NCBI GenBank assembly: GCA_025454895.1
Contig: JALONO010000042.1
Span: forward strand, 1 to 41,313
Direction of reading: 5' to 3'
DNA from: Bernardetiaceae bacterium
GTDB lineage: Bacteria; Bacteroidota; Bacteroidia; Cytophagales; Thermoflexibacteraceae
Length of the DNA: 41,313 nt
Within the stretch, counting starts at the first letter, position 1; each line of letters opens with the position of its first letter. The notes beneath the pieces are model-generated. The model ran no database searches. It saw only the letters and a list, made by a program, of their open reading frames with translations, and had not been told where the DNA came from. Shown one piece after another: positions 8,822-16,748 of the stretch. Both the position numbers and the translations under genes were made by a program.

Positions 8822-9367
8822 ATGAAAGATTTGCGCCAGTTTGATATTGATATTGTGGCCCTTCGCGATAATCGGGCCTACGAATTCGAGTATCGAATCG
8901 GCGATGATTTTTTTACGTTCTTTGAGACTGACCTAGTGCAAAGCGGCCAATGTACGGCCAAAGTAGAACTGACCAAGGGCGTTTCCATGCTTACGGCCAA
9001 GCTCCACATCACTGGTTTCATCGGGCTGCTTTGCGACCGCAGTTTGGATCCATTCGATTACCCTATCGAAGTCCACCACACGCTCTATTTCAAGTTCGGG
9101 GACGTGGAGGGCGACGATACCGACGACGTGATCATGATTGCCCGTACCACCAGCACCCTCAACTTGGCCAAGTATCTGTACGAGTTTGTGGGCCTGGAAG
9201 TGCCGATGAAAAAGCTGCACCCGCGTTACCAAACCGAACCTGACGCGGACGACGTGCTGGTGTATTCGTCCTCGGCTGAACCAGAGCCTGAAACCGATGC
9301 CGCTGGATCGTTGGAAGACAGCCTGCGGCAATTACAAGACAAGTATAAAAATCGAAACAAGCAATAA
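8822..9367 (+). CDS. DUF177 (YceD-like) protein
   Basis: 181 aa, DUF177 family. Members lie next to rpmF in most bacteria; in plants and Escherichia coli they are linked to 23S rRNA maturation, so a ribosome-assembly role is likely but inferred. The core runs CTAKVELTKGVSMLTAKLHITGF...CDRSLDPFDYPIEV, with the conserved single Cys in place of the usual pair. An acidic stretch (GDVEGDDTDDVIM) and a Glu/Asp-rich tail ending in a short basic segment complete it. It starts at the first ATG after a strong promoter and is 19 bp upstream of rpmF, clearly the same transcript. Confidence 0.9.
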   Translation: MKDLRQFDIDIVALRDNRAYEFEYRIGDDFFTFFETDLVQSGQCTAKVELTKGVSMLTAKLHITGFIGLLCDRSLDPFDYPIEVHHTLYFKFGDVEGDDTDDVIMIARTTSTLNLAKYLYEFVGLEVPMKKLHPRYQTEPDADDVLVYSSSAEPEPETDAAGSLEDSLRQLQDKYKNRNKQ

Positions 9368-9386
9368 AAGTAATTTTTAAGTAAAC

Positions 9387-9596
9387 ATGGCACATCCCAA
9401 ACGAAAAATATCCAGCACCCGCCGCGACAAGCGTCGTGCGCACCACAAACTCACGCCTGTGGCCTTGAGCACCTGCCCGGTAACCGGGGTGTTGCACCAA
9501 AGCCACCGGGCTTACTGGGTAGAAGATAAAATGTACTACAACGGCCGCGTGGTCGCCATCCGCGAGTCGGCCCCGGCGGCCCCTTCGGCCGAGTAA
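9387..9596 (+). CDS. rpmF: 50S ribosomal protein L32
   Basis: 69 aa, starting MAHPKRKISSTRRDKRRAHH, the invariant basic N-terminus of L32. The middle has CPVTGVLHQSHRAYW, the Bacteroidota form in which most of the zinc-ribbon cysteines are lost (only one Cys remains). The C-terminus is an Ala/Pro-rich extension. It is co-transcribed with DUF177 and ends in a terminator, so fabH is not on the same primary transcript unless there is read-through. Confidence 0.97.
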   Translation: MAHPKRKISSTRRDKRRAHHKLTPVALSTCPVTGVLHQSHRAYWVEDKMYYNGRVVAIRESAPAAPSAE

Positions 9597-9642
9597 TTTG
9601 GCCGGGCCAAGCTTGACGTGGCTTTACCGACATTGGTTACTA

Positions 9643-9671
9643 AAGGGGAAGCGTTACACTTCTCCTTTTTT
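9643..9671 (+). terminator. Rho-independent terminator of DUF177-rpmF
   Basis: Stem AAGGGGAAG / CTTCTCCTT (one mismatch) with a 7-nt loop, followed by a run of T. It lies about 45 bp past the rpmF stop. Confidence 0.75.
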
Positions 9672-9791
9672 GTTTTGTATTATTGCGGCTGCTTCTGAAA
9701 AACGCTGGCCCGGCCAAACTAGGCTGGCAAACAGTTTGGGTTGATCACTTGCATCCAGCTGGTGGCCCACTTCATTGACCAAAGCACATTT

Positions 9792-10781
9792 ATGGCTAAA
9801 ATAACGGCTAATATCACCGGTGTGGCAGGCTACGTGCCTGATTACGTGCTCACCAACCGGGAGTTAGAAACCATGGTGGATACCAACGACGAGTGGATCG
9901 TTACCCGCACGGGCATCCGCGAGCGGCGGATCCTCAAAGACCCCGACAAAGCCACCGCTTACATGGCCACCCAGGCGGTCAACGAGTTGTTAGCCCAAAC
10001 CAACACCCGCCCCCAGGAAATCGACGCGATCATTTGCGCCACCGCCACTCCTGATATGATGTTTCCCGCTACGGCCAACCTAGTGGGGGCCGAAATTGGG
10101 GCGAACAACGCCTTTGGTTATGATTTGCAGGCCGCCTGTTCCGGCTTCTTGTATAGCTTGACCACCGGCGCGCAAATGATCGAGTCGGGCCGGTTCAAAA
10201 AGGTACTCGTGATCGGGGCCGATAAAATGTCGAGCATCGTCGATTACACCGACCGCTCCACGTGCATCATTTTTGGCGACGGGGCGGCCGCCGTGCTGTT
10301 GGAGCCTAACACCGAGGGTTTCGGGTTCCACGACTGTGTGCTGCGTTCCGACGGCTCGGGGGGCAAATTCCTCAATATTTATGCTGGAGGCAGCCTGCAC
10401 CCGGCCTCCCACGAAACGGTGGACAAACGGCAGCACTACATTTTCCAGGACGGCCAGCCCGTGTTTAAAATGGCCGTGAGCAAAATGGCCGAAGCTGCCC
10501 AAGAAGTGATGCAGCGCAACCAACTCACCGCCAACGATATAGCTTGGCTAGTGCCGCACCAGGCTAATAAGCGGATCATCGATGCCACGGCCCGGGCGGC
10601 GGGCCTGCCCGACGAAAAGGTGATGATTACCATCGCCAAGTACGGGAACACCACCAACGCTACTATCCCGCTTTGCCTGCGCGACTACAAAGACCAGCTC
10701 AAAAAAGGCGATAAACTCCTGCTCGCGGCCTTTGGTGGCGGCTACACTTGGGGTGCCGCTTACCTTACTTGGGGCATCTAA
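9792..10781 (+). CDS. fabH: 3-oxoacyl-ACP synthase III (FabH)
   Basis: Condenses an acyl-CoA primer with malonyl-ACP to start fatty-acid synthesis; cytoplasmic. 329 aa. The catalytic triad is visible: Cys116 in AACSGFLY, His256 in VPHQANKRI and Asn286 in YGNTTNATIP. The N-terminus is the standard GVAGYVPDYVLTNRELE and the C-terminus ends FGGGYTWGAAYLTW. The ATG at 9792 matches the family start; the frame is open a little further upstream. It heads the fabH-accB-accC set. plsX, often found between rpmF and fabH, is absent, as is efp, which often follows fabH in relatives. Confidence 0.97.
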   Translation: MAKITANITGVAGYVPDYVLTNRELETMVDTNDEWIVTRTGIRERRILKDPDKATAYMATQAVNELLAQTNTRPQEIDAIICATATPDMMFPATANLVGAEIGANNAFGYDLQAACSGFLYSLTTGAQMIESGRFKKVLVIGADKMSSIVDYTDRSTCIIFGDGAAAVLLEPNTEGFGFHDCVLRSDGSGGKFLNIYAGGSLHPASHETVDKRQHYIFQDGQPVFKMAVSKMAEAAQEVMQRNQLTANDIAWLVPHQANKRIIDATARAAGLPDEKVMITIAKYGNTTNATIPLCLRDYKDQLKKGDKLLLAAFGGGYTWGAAYLTWGI

Positions 10782-10834
10782 ACCACTAAGCCCGCCCGTT
10801 TTGCAAACCGTAAGTATTTGTAGATTAGACGATT

Positions 10835-11317
10835 ATGAACGCCAAAGAGATTCAAGACCTCATTAGTTTCATCGCCAACTCTGGGCTGGACGAGGTGAAC
10901 CTGGAAACGACCGATTTCAAAATCAAGGTAAAGCGCCACTCGGCCCCCACGGTGGTAACCGCCGCCCCTTTGTTAAGCCCCGCCCCAGTGGTGCAGCCTG
11001 TACCCGTAGCCAGCGCGGCCCCCGTAGCCACCGAGGCTAAGCCCCAGGGCCAGCCCCAGTCCGACACCGGGAAGAACTACCTTACCGTCAAATCGCCCAT
11101 GATCGGCACTTTTTACCGTTCGGCCAGCCCTGACAAACCCCCGTTCGTGAGCGTGGGCGACGAGGTGCGGCCCGACCAAGTGCTGTGCATCATCGAGGCC
11201 ATGAAACTGTTCAACGAGATCCAAAGCGAAGTAAGCGGCCGGATCGTGAAAGTGTTGGTGGAAAACGCCACGCCGGTGGAGTTTGACCAGCCGCTTTTTT
11301 TGGTGGAACCCGCCTAA
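10835..11317 (+). CDS. accB: Biotin carboxyl carrier protein of acetyl-CoA carboxylase
   Basis: Carries CO2 on biotin between AccC and the carboxyltransferase. 160 aa: an N-terminal helix (IQDLISFIANSGLDEVNLE), a flexible Ala/Pro/Val linker (about residues 45-80) and a biotinyl domain (about 82-160). The biotinylation motif EAMKLFNEI has Lys124 as the attachment site, and the protein ends FDQPLFLVEPA. It lies 53 bp after fabH and about 150 bp before accC, all in one direction. Confidence 0.97.
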   Translation: MNAKEIQDLISFIANSGLDEVNLETTDFKIKVKRHSAPTVVTAAPLLSPAPVVQPVPVASAAPVATEAKPQGQPQSDTGKNYLTVKSPMIGTFYRSASPDKPPFVSVGDEVRPDQVLCIIEAMKLFNEIQSEVSGRIVKVLVENATPVEFDQPLFLVEPA

Positions 11318-11465
11318 ACCCTCGGCCTGTTGCCCGCCCTAATGGAAACCCTGGGCCTTGCCCTTAGCGGGGTCATTGGCGAGGCAGCATCCATTAAATG
11401 ATTGATAATAAAGGAGGTGCGATCGTTGATCGGCCTTTCGTCTAGTCATTTTAGCCTTTGCTTCC

Positions 11466-12809
11466 ATGTTCAAAAAGATATTGATCGCCAACCGGGGCGA
11501 AATTGCCATGCGGGTGATCCGCACCTGCAAAGAAATGGGCATTAAAACGGTGGCCATTTATTCCACCGCCGACCGGGACAGCCTGCACGTCAAGTTTGCC
11601 GACGAGGCCGTGTGCATTGGCCCGCCGCCGAGCCGGCAGAGCTACCTCAACATTCCGGCCATTATCTCGGCGGCCGAGATCACTAATGCCGATGCCATCC
11701 ACCCCGGTTACGGTTTTTTGTCGGAGCGGGCCGAGTTCTCGGCCATTTGCCACGAATATGGCATCAAGTTCATCGGGCCTTCGCCGGCCATGATCAACGC
11801 CATGGGCGATAAAGCCACGGCCAAAGCCACTATGATCGCGGCCGGGGTGCCCGTAGTGCCCGGCTCTGACGGTTTGATCGAGAGCTTGGACGATGCCAAG
11901 CGGATCGCGGCCGAGATTGGCTACCCCGTCATGTTGAAGGCCACGGCCGGGGGCGGGGGCAAGGGCATGCGCATCATCCCCGACGAAGCCAGCTTTGAAG
12001 ATTTGTGGAACAGTGCCCGGATGGAGGCCTCGGCCGCCTTCGGCAACGACGGCGTGTATCTCGAGAAATTTGTGGAGGAGCCCCGGCATATCGAGATCCA
12101 GGTGGTGGGCGACCAGACCGGCAAAGTGTGCCACCTTTCCGAGCGGGATTGCTCCATCCAGCGGCGCCATCAAAAACTGGTAGAAGAAACCCCCTCGCCC
12201 ATTTTGACCCAGGAACTGCGCGACCGGATGGGCCAGGCCGCTATCCGGGGGGCAGAATTTATCAAGTACGAAGGGGCGGGCACCATCGAGTTTTTGGTGG
12301 ACAAGTATGGCAATTTCTACTTTATGGAGATGAACACCCGGATCCAAGTAGAACACCCTATTACGGAGGAAGTTACTGATTTTGACTTGATTAAGGAACA
12401 AATCAAGGTCGCGGCGGGCAGCACCATTTCGGGCCGCAACTATTACCCGCAGTTGCATTCGATGGAGTGCCGGATCAACGCCGAAGACCCCGGTAACGGC
12501 TTTCGGCCCTCGCCCGGGAAAATCACCAACCTGCACCTGCCGGGCGGGCGCGGCGTGCGGGTGGACACCCACGTGTACGCGGGCTACACCATCCCGCCTA
12601 ACTACGACTCGCTGATCGCCAAGCTCATCGTATCCGGGCAAACCCGAGAAGAGGTGATTGTGCGCATGAAACGCGCGTTGGAAGAATTTGTGATCGAGGG
12701 CATCAAAACCACCATCCCGTTCCATATCCGCCTCATGGATGACCCCGGTTTCCGGGCGGGCAAATTCACCACCAAGTACCTGGATACGTTCGATTTTACG
12801 GGCCTGTAA
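11466..12809 (+). CDS. accC: Biotin carboxylase subunit of acetyl-CoA carboxylase
   Basis: ATP-dependent carboxylation of the AccB biotin. 447 aa, the normal length. It starts [20 protein letters not shown] and has the ATP-grasp fold with the glycine-rich loop [12 protein letters not shown], the HIEIQVVGD segment, the metal and catalytic region [21 protein letters not shown], and a C-terminal domain ending DTFDFTGL. No frame disturbance is seen. A long antisense reading frame lies opposite and is a shadow of the GC-rich codon use. Confidence 0.98.
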   Translation: MFKKILIANRGEIAMRVIRTCKEMGIKTVAIYSTADRDSLHVKFADEAVCIGPPPSRQSYLNIPAIISAAEITNADAIHPGYGFLSERAEFSAICHEYGIKFIGPSPAMINAMGDKATAKATMIAAGVPVVPGSDGLIESLDDAKRIAAEIGYPVMLKATAGGGGKGMRIIPDEASFEDLWNSARMEASAAFGNDGVYLEKFVEEPRHIEIQVVGDQTGKVCHLSERDCSIQRRHQKLVEETPSPILTQELRDRMGQAAIRGAEFIKYEGAGTIEFLVDKYGNFYFMEMNTRIQVEHPITEEVTDFDLIKEQIKVAAGSTISGRNYYPQLHSMECRINAEDPGNGFRPSPGKITNLHLPGGRGVRVDTHVYAGYTIPPNYDSLIAKLIVSGQTREEVIVRMKRALEEFVIEGIKTTIPFHIRLMDDPGFRAGKFTTKYLDTFDFTGL

Positions 12810-12880
12810 CCGTATAATCTTCGGCCAAGCCACCATGCCCTAAGGTTTCAAAAATCCTTAGGATGTTGAGAGCCAAAACC

Positions 12881-12920
12881 GAAAAAGAAAACGAGATAGG
12901 ATTTTAAGACCTATCTCGTT
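12881..12920 (-). terminator. Rho-independent terminator downstream of prfA
   Basis: Perfect 11-bp inverted repeat (AACGAGATAGG / CCTATCTCGTT, 12890-12900 and 12910-12920). On the minus strand it is followed by TTTTCTTTTTC. It lies 28 nt past the prfA stop, in the gap between the convergent accC and prfA. A separate small CCTAAGG/CCTTAGG hairpin without a T-tract lies closer to accC (about 12839-12862). Confidence 0.85.
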
Positions 12921-12947
12921 GAATGTCAATTTATTGAACCTTCTTGC

Positions 12948-14024
12948 TTAAGCGGTTTGCCCCTCGGCGGATAGGCGGGCGGCATTGTCGGCAATGCGGA
13001 GCTGCTCGATAAAATCACCGATTTGGCCGTTCATCACGGCGGGTAGATTGTACACCGTGTAACCAATGCGGTGGTCGGTTACCCGGCTTTGCGGATAATT
13101 ATAAGTGCGGATTTTGTCGGAACGGTCGCCGCTGCCCACCATGCTTTTGCGTTGGGCCACAATTTCGCTGTTCTGTTTTTCCCACTCCAGCTCGTAAAGT
13201 TTGGTGCGCAGCATTTGCATGGCGCGCTCGCGGTTACCTAGTTGCGAACGTTCAACCTGGCACACCACCACAATGCCGGTGGGCTTGTGGGTGAGTTGCA
13301 CTTTGGTTTCCACTTTGTTTACGTTTTGGCCGCCCGCGCCGCCGCTGCGCGAAGTTTGCAGTTCAATATCGGCGGGGTTAATCTCTACGTCCACTTCTTC
13401 GGCTTCGGGCAGCACGGCCACCGTGGCGGCGGAGGTATGCACCCGGCCCTGGGTTTCGGTGGCGGGCACGCGCTGCACCCGGTGGACGCCGCTCTCAAAC
13501 TTGAGTTTGGCGTAAGCGTCTTCGCCCTTCACCAGGGCCACCACTTCTTTGTAACCCCCGGCGGTGCCATCGGCGTAGTCCAGAAGCTCAATTTTCCAAC
13601 CTTGGATTTCGGCAAAATACTGGTACATCCGAAACAAGTCGCCCGCGAAGAGCGAGGCTTCGTCGCCCCCGGTGCCGGCCCGGATTTCCAGTACCACGTT
13701 GCGGCTGTCGTTCGGGTCCTTGGGGATCAGCAGTTCCTTGAGTTCGGCCTCCAGCGTGGCTTCTTTTTCGGCCAGTTCCACTAGTTCGGCTTTGGCCATT
13801 TCCCGGAAATCGGCATCTTTTTCGGTCCGCAGCACCTCTTTGGCACTCTCGGTGTTGTTGAGCACGGCCTCGTATTCTTGGAACTTGGCCACAATGCGGC
13901 CCAGGTCTTTGTATTCTTTGTTCAATTTGGCGTAGGCCTTCATGTCGGCCATGGCCTCGGGTTTTACAATCAACTCCGACACTTCGTCGTAGCGTTTCTT
14001 GATTTCCCGCAGTTTATCAATCAT
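12948..14024 (-). CDS. prfA: Peptide chain release factor 1
   Basis: Recognises UAA and UAG and triggers peptidyl-tRNA hydrolysis. 358 aa. The GGQ catalytic motif (residues 231-233) is in [16 protein letters not shown]. The stop-codon recognition region reads [14 protein letters not shown] with the PxT tripeptide of RF1, not the SPF of RF2. The protein is complete with the family C-terminus. It is the only gene in its unit, with its own promoter and terminator. tRNA-Thr lies upstream in the same direction. Confidence 0.97.
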   Translation of the reverse strand: MIDKLREIKKRYDEVSELIVKPEAMADMKAYAKLNKEYKDLGRIVAKFQEYEAVLNNTESAKEVLRTEKDADFREMAKAELVELAEKEATLEAELKELLIPKDPNDSRNVVLEIRAGTGGDEASLFAGDLFRMYQYFAEIQGWKIELLDYADGTAGGYKEVVALVKGEDAYAKLKFESGVHRVQRVPATETQGRVHTSAATVAVLPEAEEVDVEINPADIELQTSRSGGAGGQNVNKVETKVQLTHKPTGIVVVCQVERSQLGNRERAMQMLRTKLYELEWEKQNSEIVAQRKSMVGSGDRSDKIRTYNYPQSRVTDHRIGYTVYNLPAVMNGQIGDFIEQLRIADNAARLSAEGQTA

Positions 14025-14067
14025 GAGCGTAGGGGGTTAGCACCTGGCCAGCAGGGCAAACGAACCG

Positions 14068-14097
14068 CAAAATTAGCGGTTAGGCGCGGCTTTACAA
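14068..14097 (-). promoter_or_regulatory. Promoter of prfA
   Basis: On the minus strand, TTG (14097-14095), 19 bp, then TAATTTTG (14075-14068). The start would be about 35-40 nt upstream of the prfA ATG. Confidence 0.65.
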
Positions 14098-14112
14098 GGA
14101 ACCGCAGCCGCC

Positions 14113-14151
14113 AAAAAACAACCGGCACCTGCGGTCGGGCAAGTGCCGGTT
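14113..14151 (-). terminator. Rho-independent terminator of tRNA-Thr
   Basis: Perfect 9-bp stem (AACCGGCAC / GTGCCGGTT, 14120-14128 and 14143-14151). On the minus strand it is followed by GTTTTTT. It begins directly after the encoded CCA of the tRNA. Confidence 0.85.
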
Positions 14152-14153
14152 GG

Positions 14154-14229
14154 TGGAGCCACCCATGGGACTCGAACCCACGACCTGCGCATTACGAATG
14201 CGCTGCTCTACCGGCTGAGCTAGAGTGGC
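14154..14229 (-). tRNA. tRNA-Thr (anticodon CGT)
   Basis: Minus-strand cloverleaf: acceptor GCCACTC paired with GGGTGGC (one G-T wobble), D-arm AGCTCAGCCGGTAGAGC, anticodon stem GCGCA/TGCGC with loop TTCGTAA giving anticodon CGT, and T-arm GTGGGTTCGAGTCCCAT. The 3' CCA is encoded, unlike in the initiator tRNA of this window. It reads ACG threonine codons. Confidence 0.95.
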
Positions 14230-14240
14230 TTTTGGTGGGG

Positions 14241-14271
14241 CAAAATTAGCCCCAGGCCCTGGCAATTCAAA
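14241..14271 (-). promoter_or_regulatory. Promoter of tRNA-Thr
   Basis: On the minus strand, TTTG (14271-14268), 19 bp, then TAATTTTG (14248-14241). Both elements match the Bacteroidota consensus. The expected start is a few nt before the tRNA 5' end. Confidence 0.75.
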
Positions 14272-14538
14272 ATGAGCTACCAGGTTTGGCCGGGTTGCCC
14301 TGGGCAGATTGACTTTTTTCGGGTTTTGTCGCGCCCGCATCAACAATGTGTAGGCGAGTTTTTCACTTAAAGCGAACCAAACTTACACCACTAAGATGGA
14401 TGAACTTATGGAAAAAAAGAAGTCCGCACATTTTACTTTTTGGTAACAAAATTATTGCTTAAAAAATTTAAAATTATATTTAAGTAAGAAATTCGTCTTG
14501 ATAGGCTGTGAAATCATGGTAGGAAAAGAATTGGGGGG

Positions 14539-14614
14539 CTGCTGGCGGCTGCAAGAAATGGATCGACTCACCCGATTTGCGGCTAGCTGGTTGACAAAAA
14601 GCCGCCGATAGCAG
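14539..14614. other. Strongly structured non-coding segment (possible RNA)
   Basis: The gap 14272-14988 between tRNA-Thr and the thioesterase gene has no credible protein gene. Within it, arms 14539-14550 (CTGCTGGCGGCT) and 14600-14614 (AGCCGCC, 3-nt bulge, AGCAG) pair over 12 bp and enclose a smaller nested hairpin (GCAA and ATCG paired with CGAT and TTGC, 14551-14580). Upstream on the plus strand, TTG then about 19 bp then TATATTTA near 14475 is a near-match promoter, and a strong terminator follows at 14833-14867. It matches no RNA family that I can identify (I looked for RNase P, tmRNA and SRP motifs). Confidence 0.35.
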
Positions 14615-14832
14615 CAGGAGGTTACGGCCCTGGCTTTGGGCAATAACAATGTACAAGCGATTTAGCATTAATTTTGTACCATCACAATCAGTCAAAGTTC
14701 ATTAAAACTCCCTGACTTACCGCCGATCGGCCAAGCCAAGTGCCAAACGCACGGGCCTAGGAAGATGCCAAGACCTGCCTTATTTCAAATATGGCGGACA
14801 AAAGGGAAAACAATAACGTTTGACAACCTGAA

Positions 14833-14867
14833 AGAACCGCGTCAATTTTTGGCGCGGTTCTTTTTTT
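14833..14867 (+). terminator. Rho-independent terminator with no assigned gene
   Basis: Stem AGAACCGCG / CGCGGTTCT with an 11-nt loop, followed on the plus strand by seven T. There is no recognised plus-strand gene upstream; it may end the structured segment near 14539. The minus-strand tail is not T-rich enough (CTTTCAGG) to be a terminator on that strand. Confidence 0.75.
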
Positions 14868-14988
14868 CACCTGGGCGCATGACGGGGAGTGTTGGCCACC
14901 TTGGGATCCGGGGTGGTATGCCGGAGTGCCCGCCCGCCTGGGGCCATTGGCAGCCTGCGCCCGGCCTGATGCTGGGCTGGCCCCGTTT

Positions 14989-15405
14989 CTAAGGTTCTGC
15001 CTGGAAATAGGGTTGAAAAAGCGCGGTGATGTGCTTGGGTGGGCGGCAGGGGCGGCGGGTGGTTTTGTCGATGAAGGCCAGCAGGGTTTGCCCGGTGTTG
15101 ATGAGTTGGCCCGCCGGGTTGTAAATCTCATAGTCGAATTGGATGCGCACCGTGGGCATTTGGCGGACTAACACCTTGATGGTGAGCAGGTCGTCGAACT
15201 CGGCGGGCTGGAGGTAGCGCGAGTGGTTCTCGAGCACGGGCATCATAATGCCGGCCGCCTCTAGGTCTTTGTAACTAATCCCGATTTGGCGGAGGGCTTC
15301 CACCCGGGCGATTTCGTAGTAGGCGGCGTAGTTGCCATAATACACGTAGCCCATCTGGTCGGTATCGGCGTAGCGCACCCGCACTTGGGTTTGTTGAGTG
15401 AACAC
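14989..15405 (-). CDS. Acyl-CoA thioesterase, YbgC/4HBT hot-dog family
   Basis: 138-aa single hot-dog domain, expected to hydrolyse acyl-CoA or acyl-ACP thioesters in the cytoplasm. The signature VRVRYADTDQMGYVYYGNYAAYYEIARVEALR contains the catalytic Asp (YADTDQMG) followed by the YxxYxxYxExxR pattern. The rest (QPAEFDDLLTIKV...TGQTLLAFID) fits the family. Its physiological substrate is unknown; YbgC relatives accompany the Tol-Pal system elsewhere, but no tol genes are here. A repeat-rich 250-bp gap separates it from the epimerase upstream. Confidence 0.9.
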   Translation of the reverse strand: MFTQQTQVRVRYADTDQMGYVYYGNYAAYYEIARVEALRQIGISYKDLEAAGIMMPVLENHSRYLQPAEFDDLLTIKVLVRQMPTVRIQFDYEIYNPAGQLINTGQTLLAFIDKTTRRPCRPPKHITALFQPYFQAEP

Positions 15406-15430
15406 GTTATTACCTTATAATCAATGAATT

Positions 15431-15545
15431 AATGACTAAATGATTGCATGATTGCATGATTGCATGATTGCATGATTGCATGATTGCATGATTGCATGAT
15501 CTTCTATTTGATTATAAATTATTTATAGATGGTAAATAGAAAATC
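15431..15545 (+). repeat. Dispersed AT-rich intergenic repeat, copy B (expanded and divergent)
   Basis: Begins TGACTAAATGATTGCATGAT like the other copies, but the TGATTGCA block is expanded into a tandem array (15441-15500). After the array, TTTGATTATAAATTATTTA corresponds to the central block of copies C, D and E. The right end has drifted beyond recognition. Confidence 0.55.
15441..15500 (+). repeat. 8-bp tandem repeat, unit TGATTGCA, 7.5 copies
   Basis: Sixty bases of perfect TGATTGCA repeats inside copy B of the dispersed repeat. All other copies carry the unit once. The absence of any mismatch suggests recent slippage expansion. It is upstream of the thioesterase start (15405), so it could alter that promoter region. 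Confidence 0.95.
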
Positions 15546-15564
15546 AAAGAACTAATCAAGCTAT

Positions 15565-15686
15565 TCAAACCTGGGCGCGGCCGGGTTGTTTTAACGGTAC
15601 ATGGCCGCCCTTACTCAAACCTGGGCGCGGCCGGGTTGTTTTAACGGTACTGGCTGCCCTTACTCAAACCTGGGCGCTGCCAGTAC
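15565..15686 (-). repeat. 50-bp tandem unit with hairpins at the 3' end of the epimerase gene
   Basis: TCAAACCTGGGCGC begins at 15565, 15615 and 15664 (periods 50 and 49). The first two copies are identical over 36 bp; the third is the coding 3' end of the epimerase gene. Each junction folds: 15603-15632 pairs GGCCG..CCC with GGGC..GCGGCC, and 15647-15686 pairs GTACTGGC..GCCC with GGGC..GCCAGTAC. Both enclose the same loop, which contains the complement of the stop codon. The arms differ between copies but stay complementary. On the gene strand this gives two successive stem-loops joined by CGTTAAAACAACCC. No T-tract follows, so it is not a classical terminator. Confidence 0.85.
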
Positions 15687-16592
15687 GCGCCCGATCCCTT
15701 CCACTAGGGGAAGCAGGGGGCGTTGGAGCAGGGCACGCATCCGGGTAATCTCGGGTTGGCGGCGGGTCATGTCGCCTTCGGGCAGGGGGGGCAGGTGCAC
15801 CAGCCGCGACCGCGACCCGGTGAGCTGCACCACGGTATGGGCCAGCTCGGCAATGGTGGTGAGGGCATCGTTGCCGATGTTGACGGTTTCGTTGACGGCC
15901 AGCCCCTGCTCCAAGGCATTAATGGTGGCCTGGACGTTATCGTCGATGTAGCAAAACGTGCGGGTTTGCTCGCCATCGCCATAAATGGGGATGTCGGCGT
16001 TTTGGAGGGCGGCCTTGATAAACTTCGACATCACAAAGTCGGTACTTTGCTTAGGCCCGTAGGTGTTGAAGAACCGGAAAATGGTGTAGTCTAGCCCAAA
16101 CTCGGCTTGGTACGAACGGCAGTAGGCCTCGCCCACGTTTTTGACCACGGCGTAGGGGAGCCGCGAGTTGAGCGGGGTAGTAAGCTCGCGCTGAGGTAGT
16201 TCCACAGGTTCGCCGTACACTTCGGACGAGGAGGAGAAGAACACCCGCCGCACGCCGGTATTTTTGCTCAGGTCCAGGATGTTTTTGATGCCCGCGATGT
16301 CGTCGAGCACCAGCACGGGGTTATCGAGGGTGCGCTTAACGCCCACCACGGCCCCGTAATGGAACACGTAGTCGAACCCGTAAGCCGACATGACTGGGGC
16401 AATGTCTTGGTAATTGTTGACGTTGCATTTGATGAATTTCCAGTTGCGGTGGGCGGGATTGGGCAGCTTGCTCAAGTAGCCCGTGAGCAGGTTATCCACC
16501 AATACCACGTAGTGTTGGGGGTTTTGCACCAGGGCATCGGCCAGGCAACTGCCAATGAACCCGGCCCCGCCCGTGATGAGGATTTTGGCCAT
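15660..16592 (-). CDS. NAD-dependent epimerase/dehydratase (extended SDR)
   Basis: Nucleotide-sugar-modifying enzyme of the UDP-glucose 4-epimerase / UDP-glucuronate decarboxylase type, 310 aa. It starts MAKILITGGAGFIGSCLADAL with the GxxGxxG NAD site. The catalytic residues are in SSSSEVYGEP and in Tyr-x3-Lys of LPYAVVKNVGEAY. RFFNTYGPKQ and GDGEQTRTFCYIDD are substrate-loop motifs of sugar-nucleotide SDRs. The exact substrate is not decidable. The ATG at 16592 fits the family start and leaves a 32-nt leader to the promoter. The last codons and stop lie inside the tandem hairpin unit described separately, so the 3' end may have been exchanged or duplicated recently. Confidence 0.9.
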   Translation of the reverse strand: MAKILITGGAGFIGSCLADALVQNPQHYVVLVDNLLTGYLSKLPNPAHRNWKFIKCNVNNYQDIAPVMSAYGFDYVFHYGAVVGVKRTLDNPVLVLDDIAGIKNILDLSKNTGVRRVFFSSSSEVYGEPVELPQRELTTPLNSRLPYAVVKNVGEAYCRSYQAEFGLDYTIFRFFNTYGPKQSTDFVMSKFIKAALQNADIPIYGDGEQTRTFCYIDDNVQATINALEQGLAVNETVNIGNDALTTIAELAHTVVQLTGSRSRLVHLPPLPEGDMTRRQPEITRMRALLQRPLLPLVEGIGRVLAAPRFE

Positions 16593-16623
16593 AGAAACCG
16601 TGAAGGGAAAATGGGTTTGCGGC

Positions 16624-16656
16624 CAAAGGTACAAACGCCGGCCGGGAATGCGCAAA
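16624..16656 (-). promoter_or_regulatory. Promoter of the epimerase gene
   Basis: On the minus strand, TTTG (16656-16653), 21 bp, then TACCTTTG (16631-16624). Both elements are full matches, about 30 nt upstream of the ATG. Confidence 0.7.
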
Positions 16657-16748
16657 CCGGGGAAGGTGGAGGGGCTGAACCAACCGCTGCCAGGGCTTAG
16701 GGTCGCGGGCAGCGGTTAGGGAGGGCCAGCCGAACTTCTTGGTCAGAC

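Noticed and set aside
11451-12836. Long minus-strand reading frame (461 codons) opposite accC
   Set aside because: It is the antisense shadow of accC created by GC-rich third positions; its translation has no recognisable domain and it lacks its own spacing and signals.
14452-14695. Two overlapping minus-strand small frames in the tRNA-Thr to thioesterase gap
   Set aside because: No ribosome-binding site, no family features, and they lie over the structured segment; unlikely to be proteins.
15441-15500. Short regular repeats suggesting a CRISPR array
   Set aside because: The units are 8 bp with no spacers between them and no cas genes are present; a simple tandem repeat.
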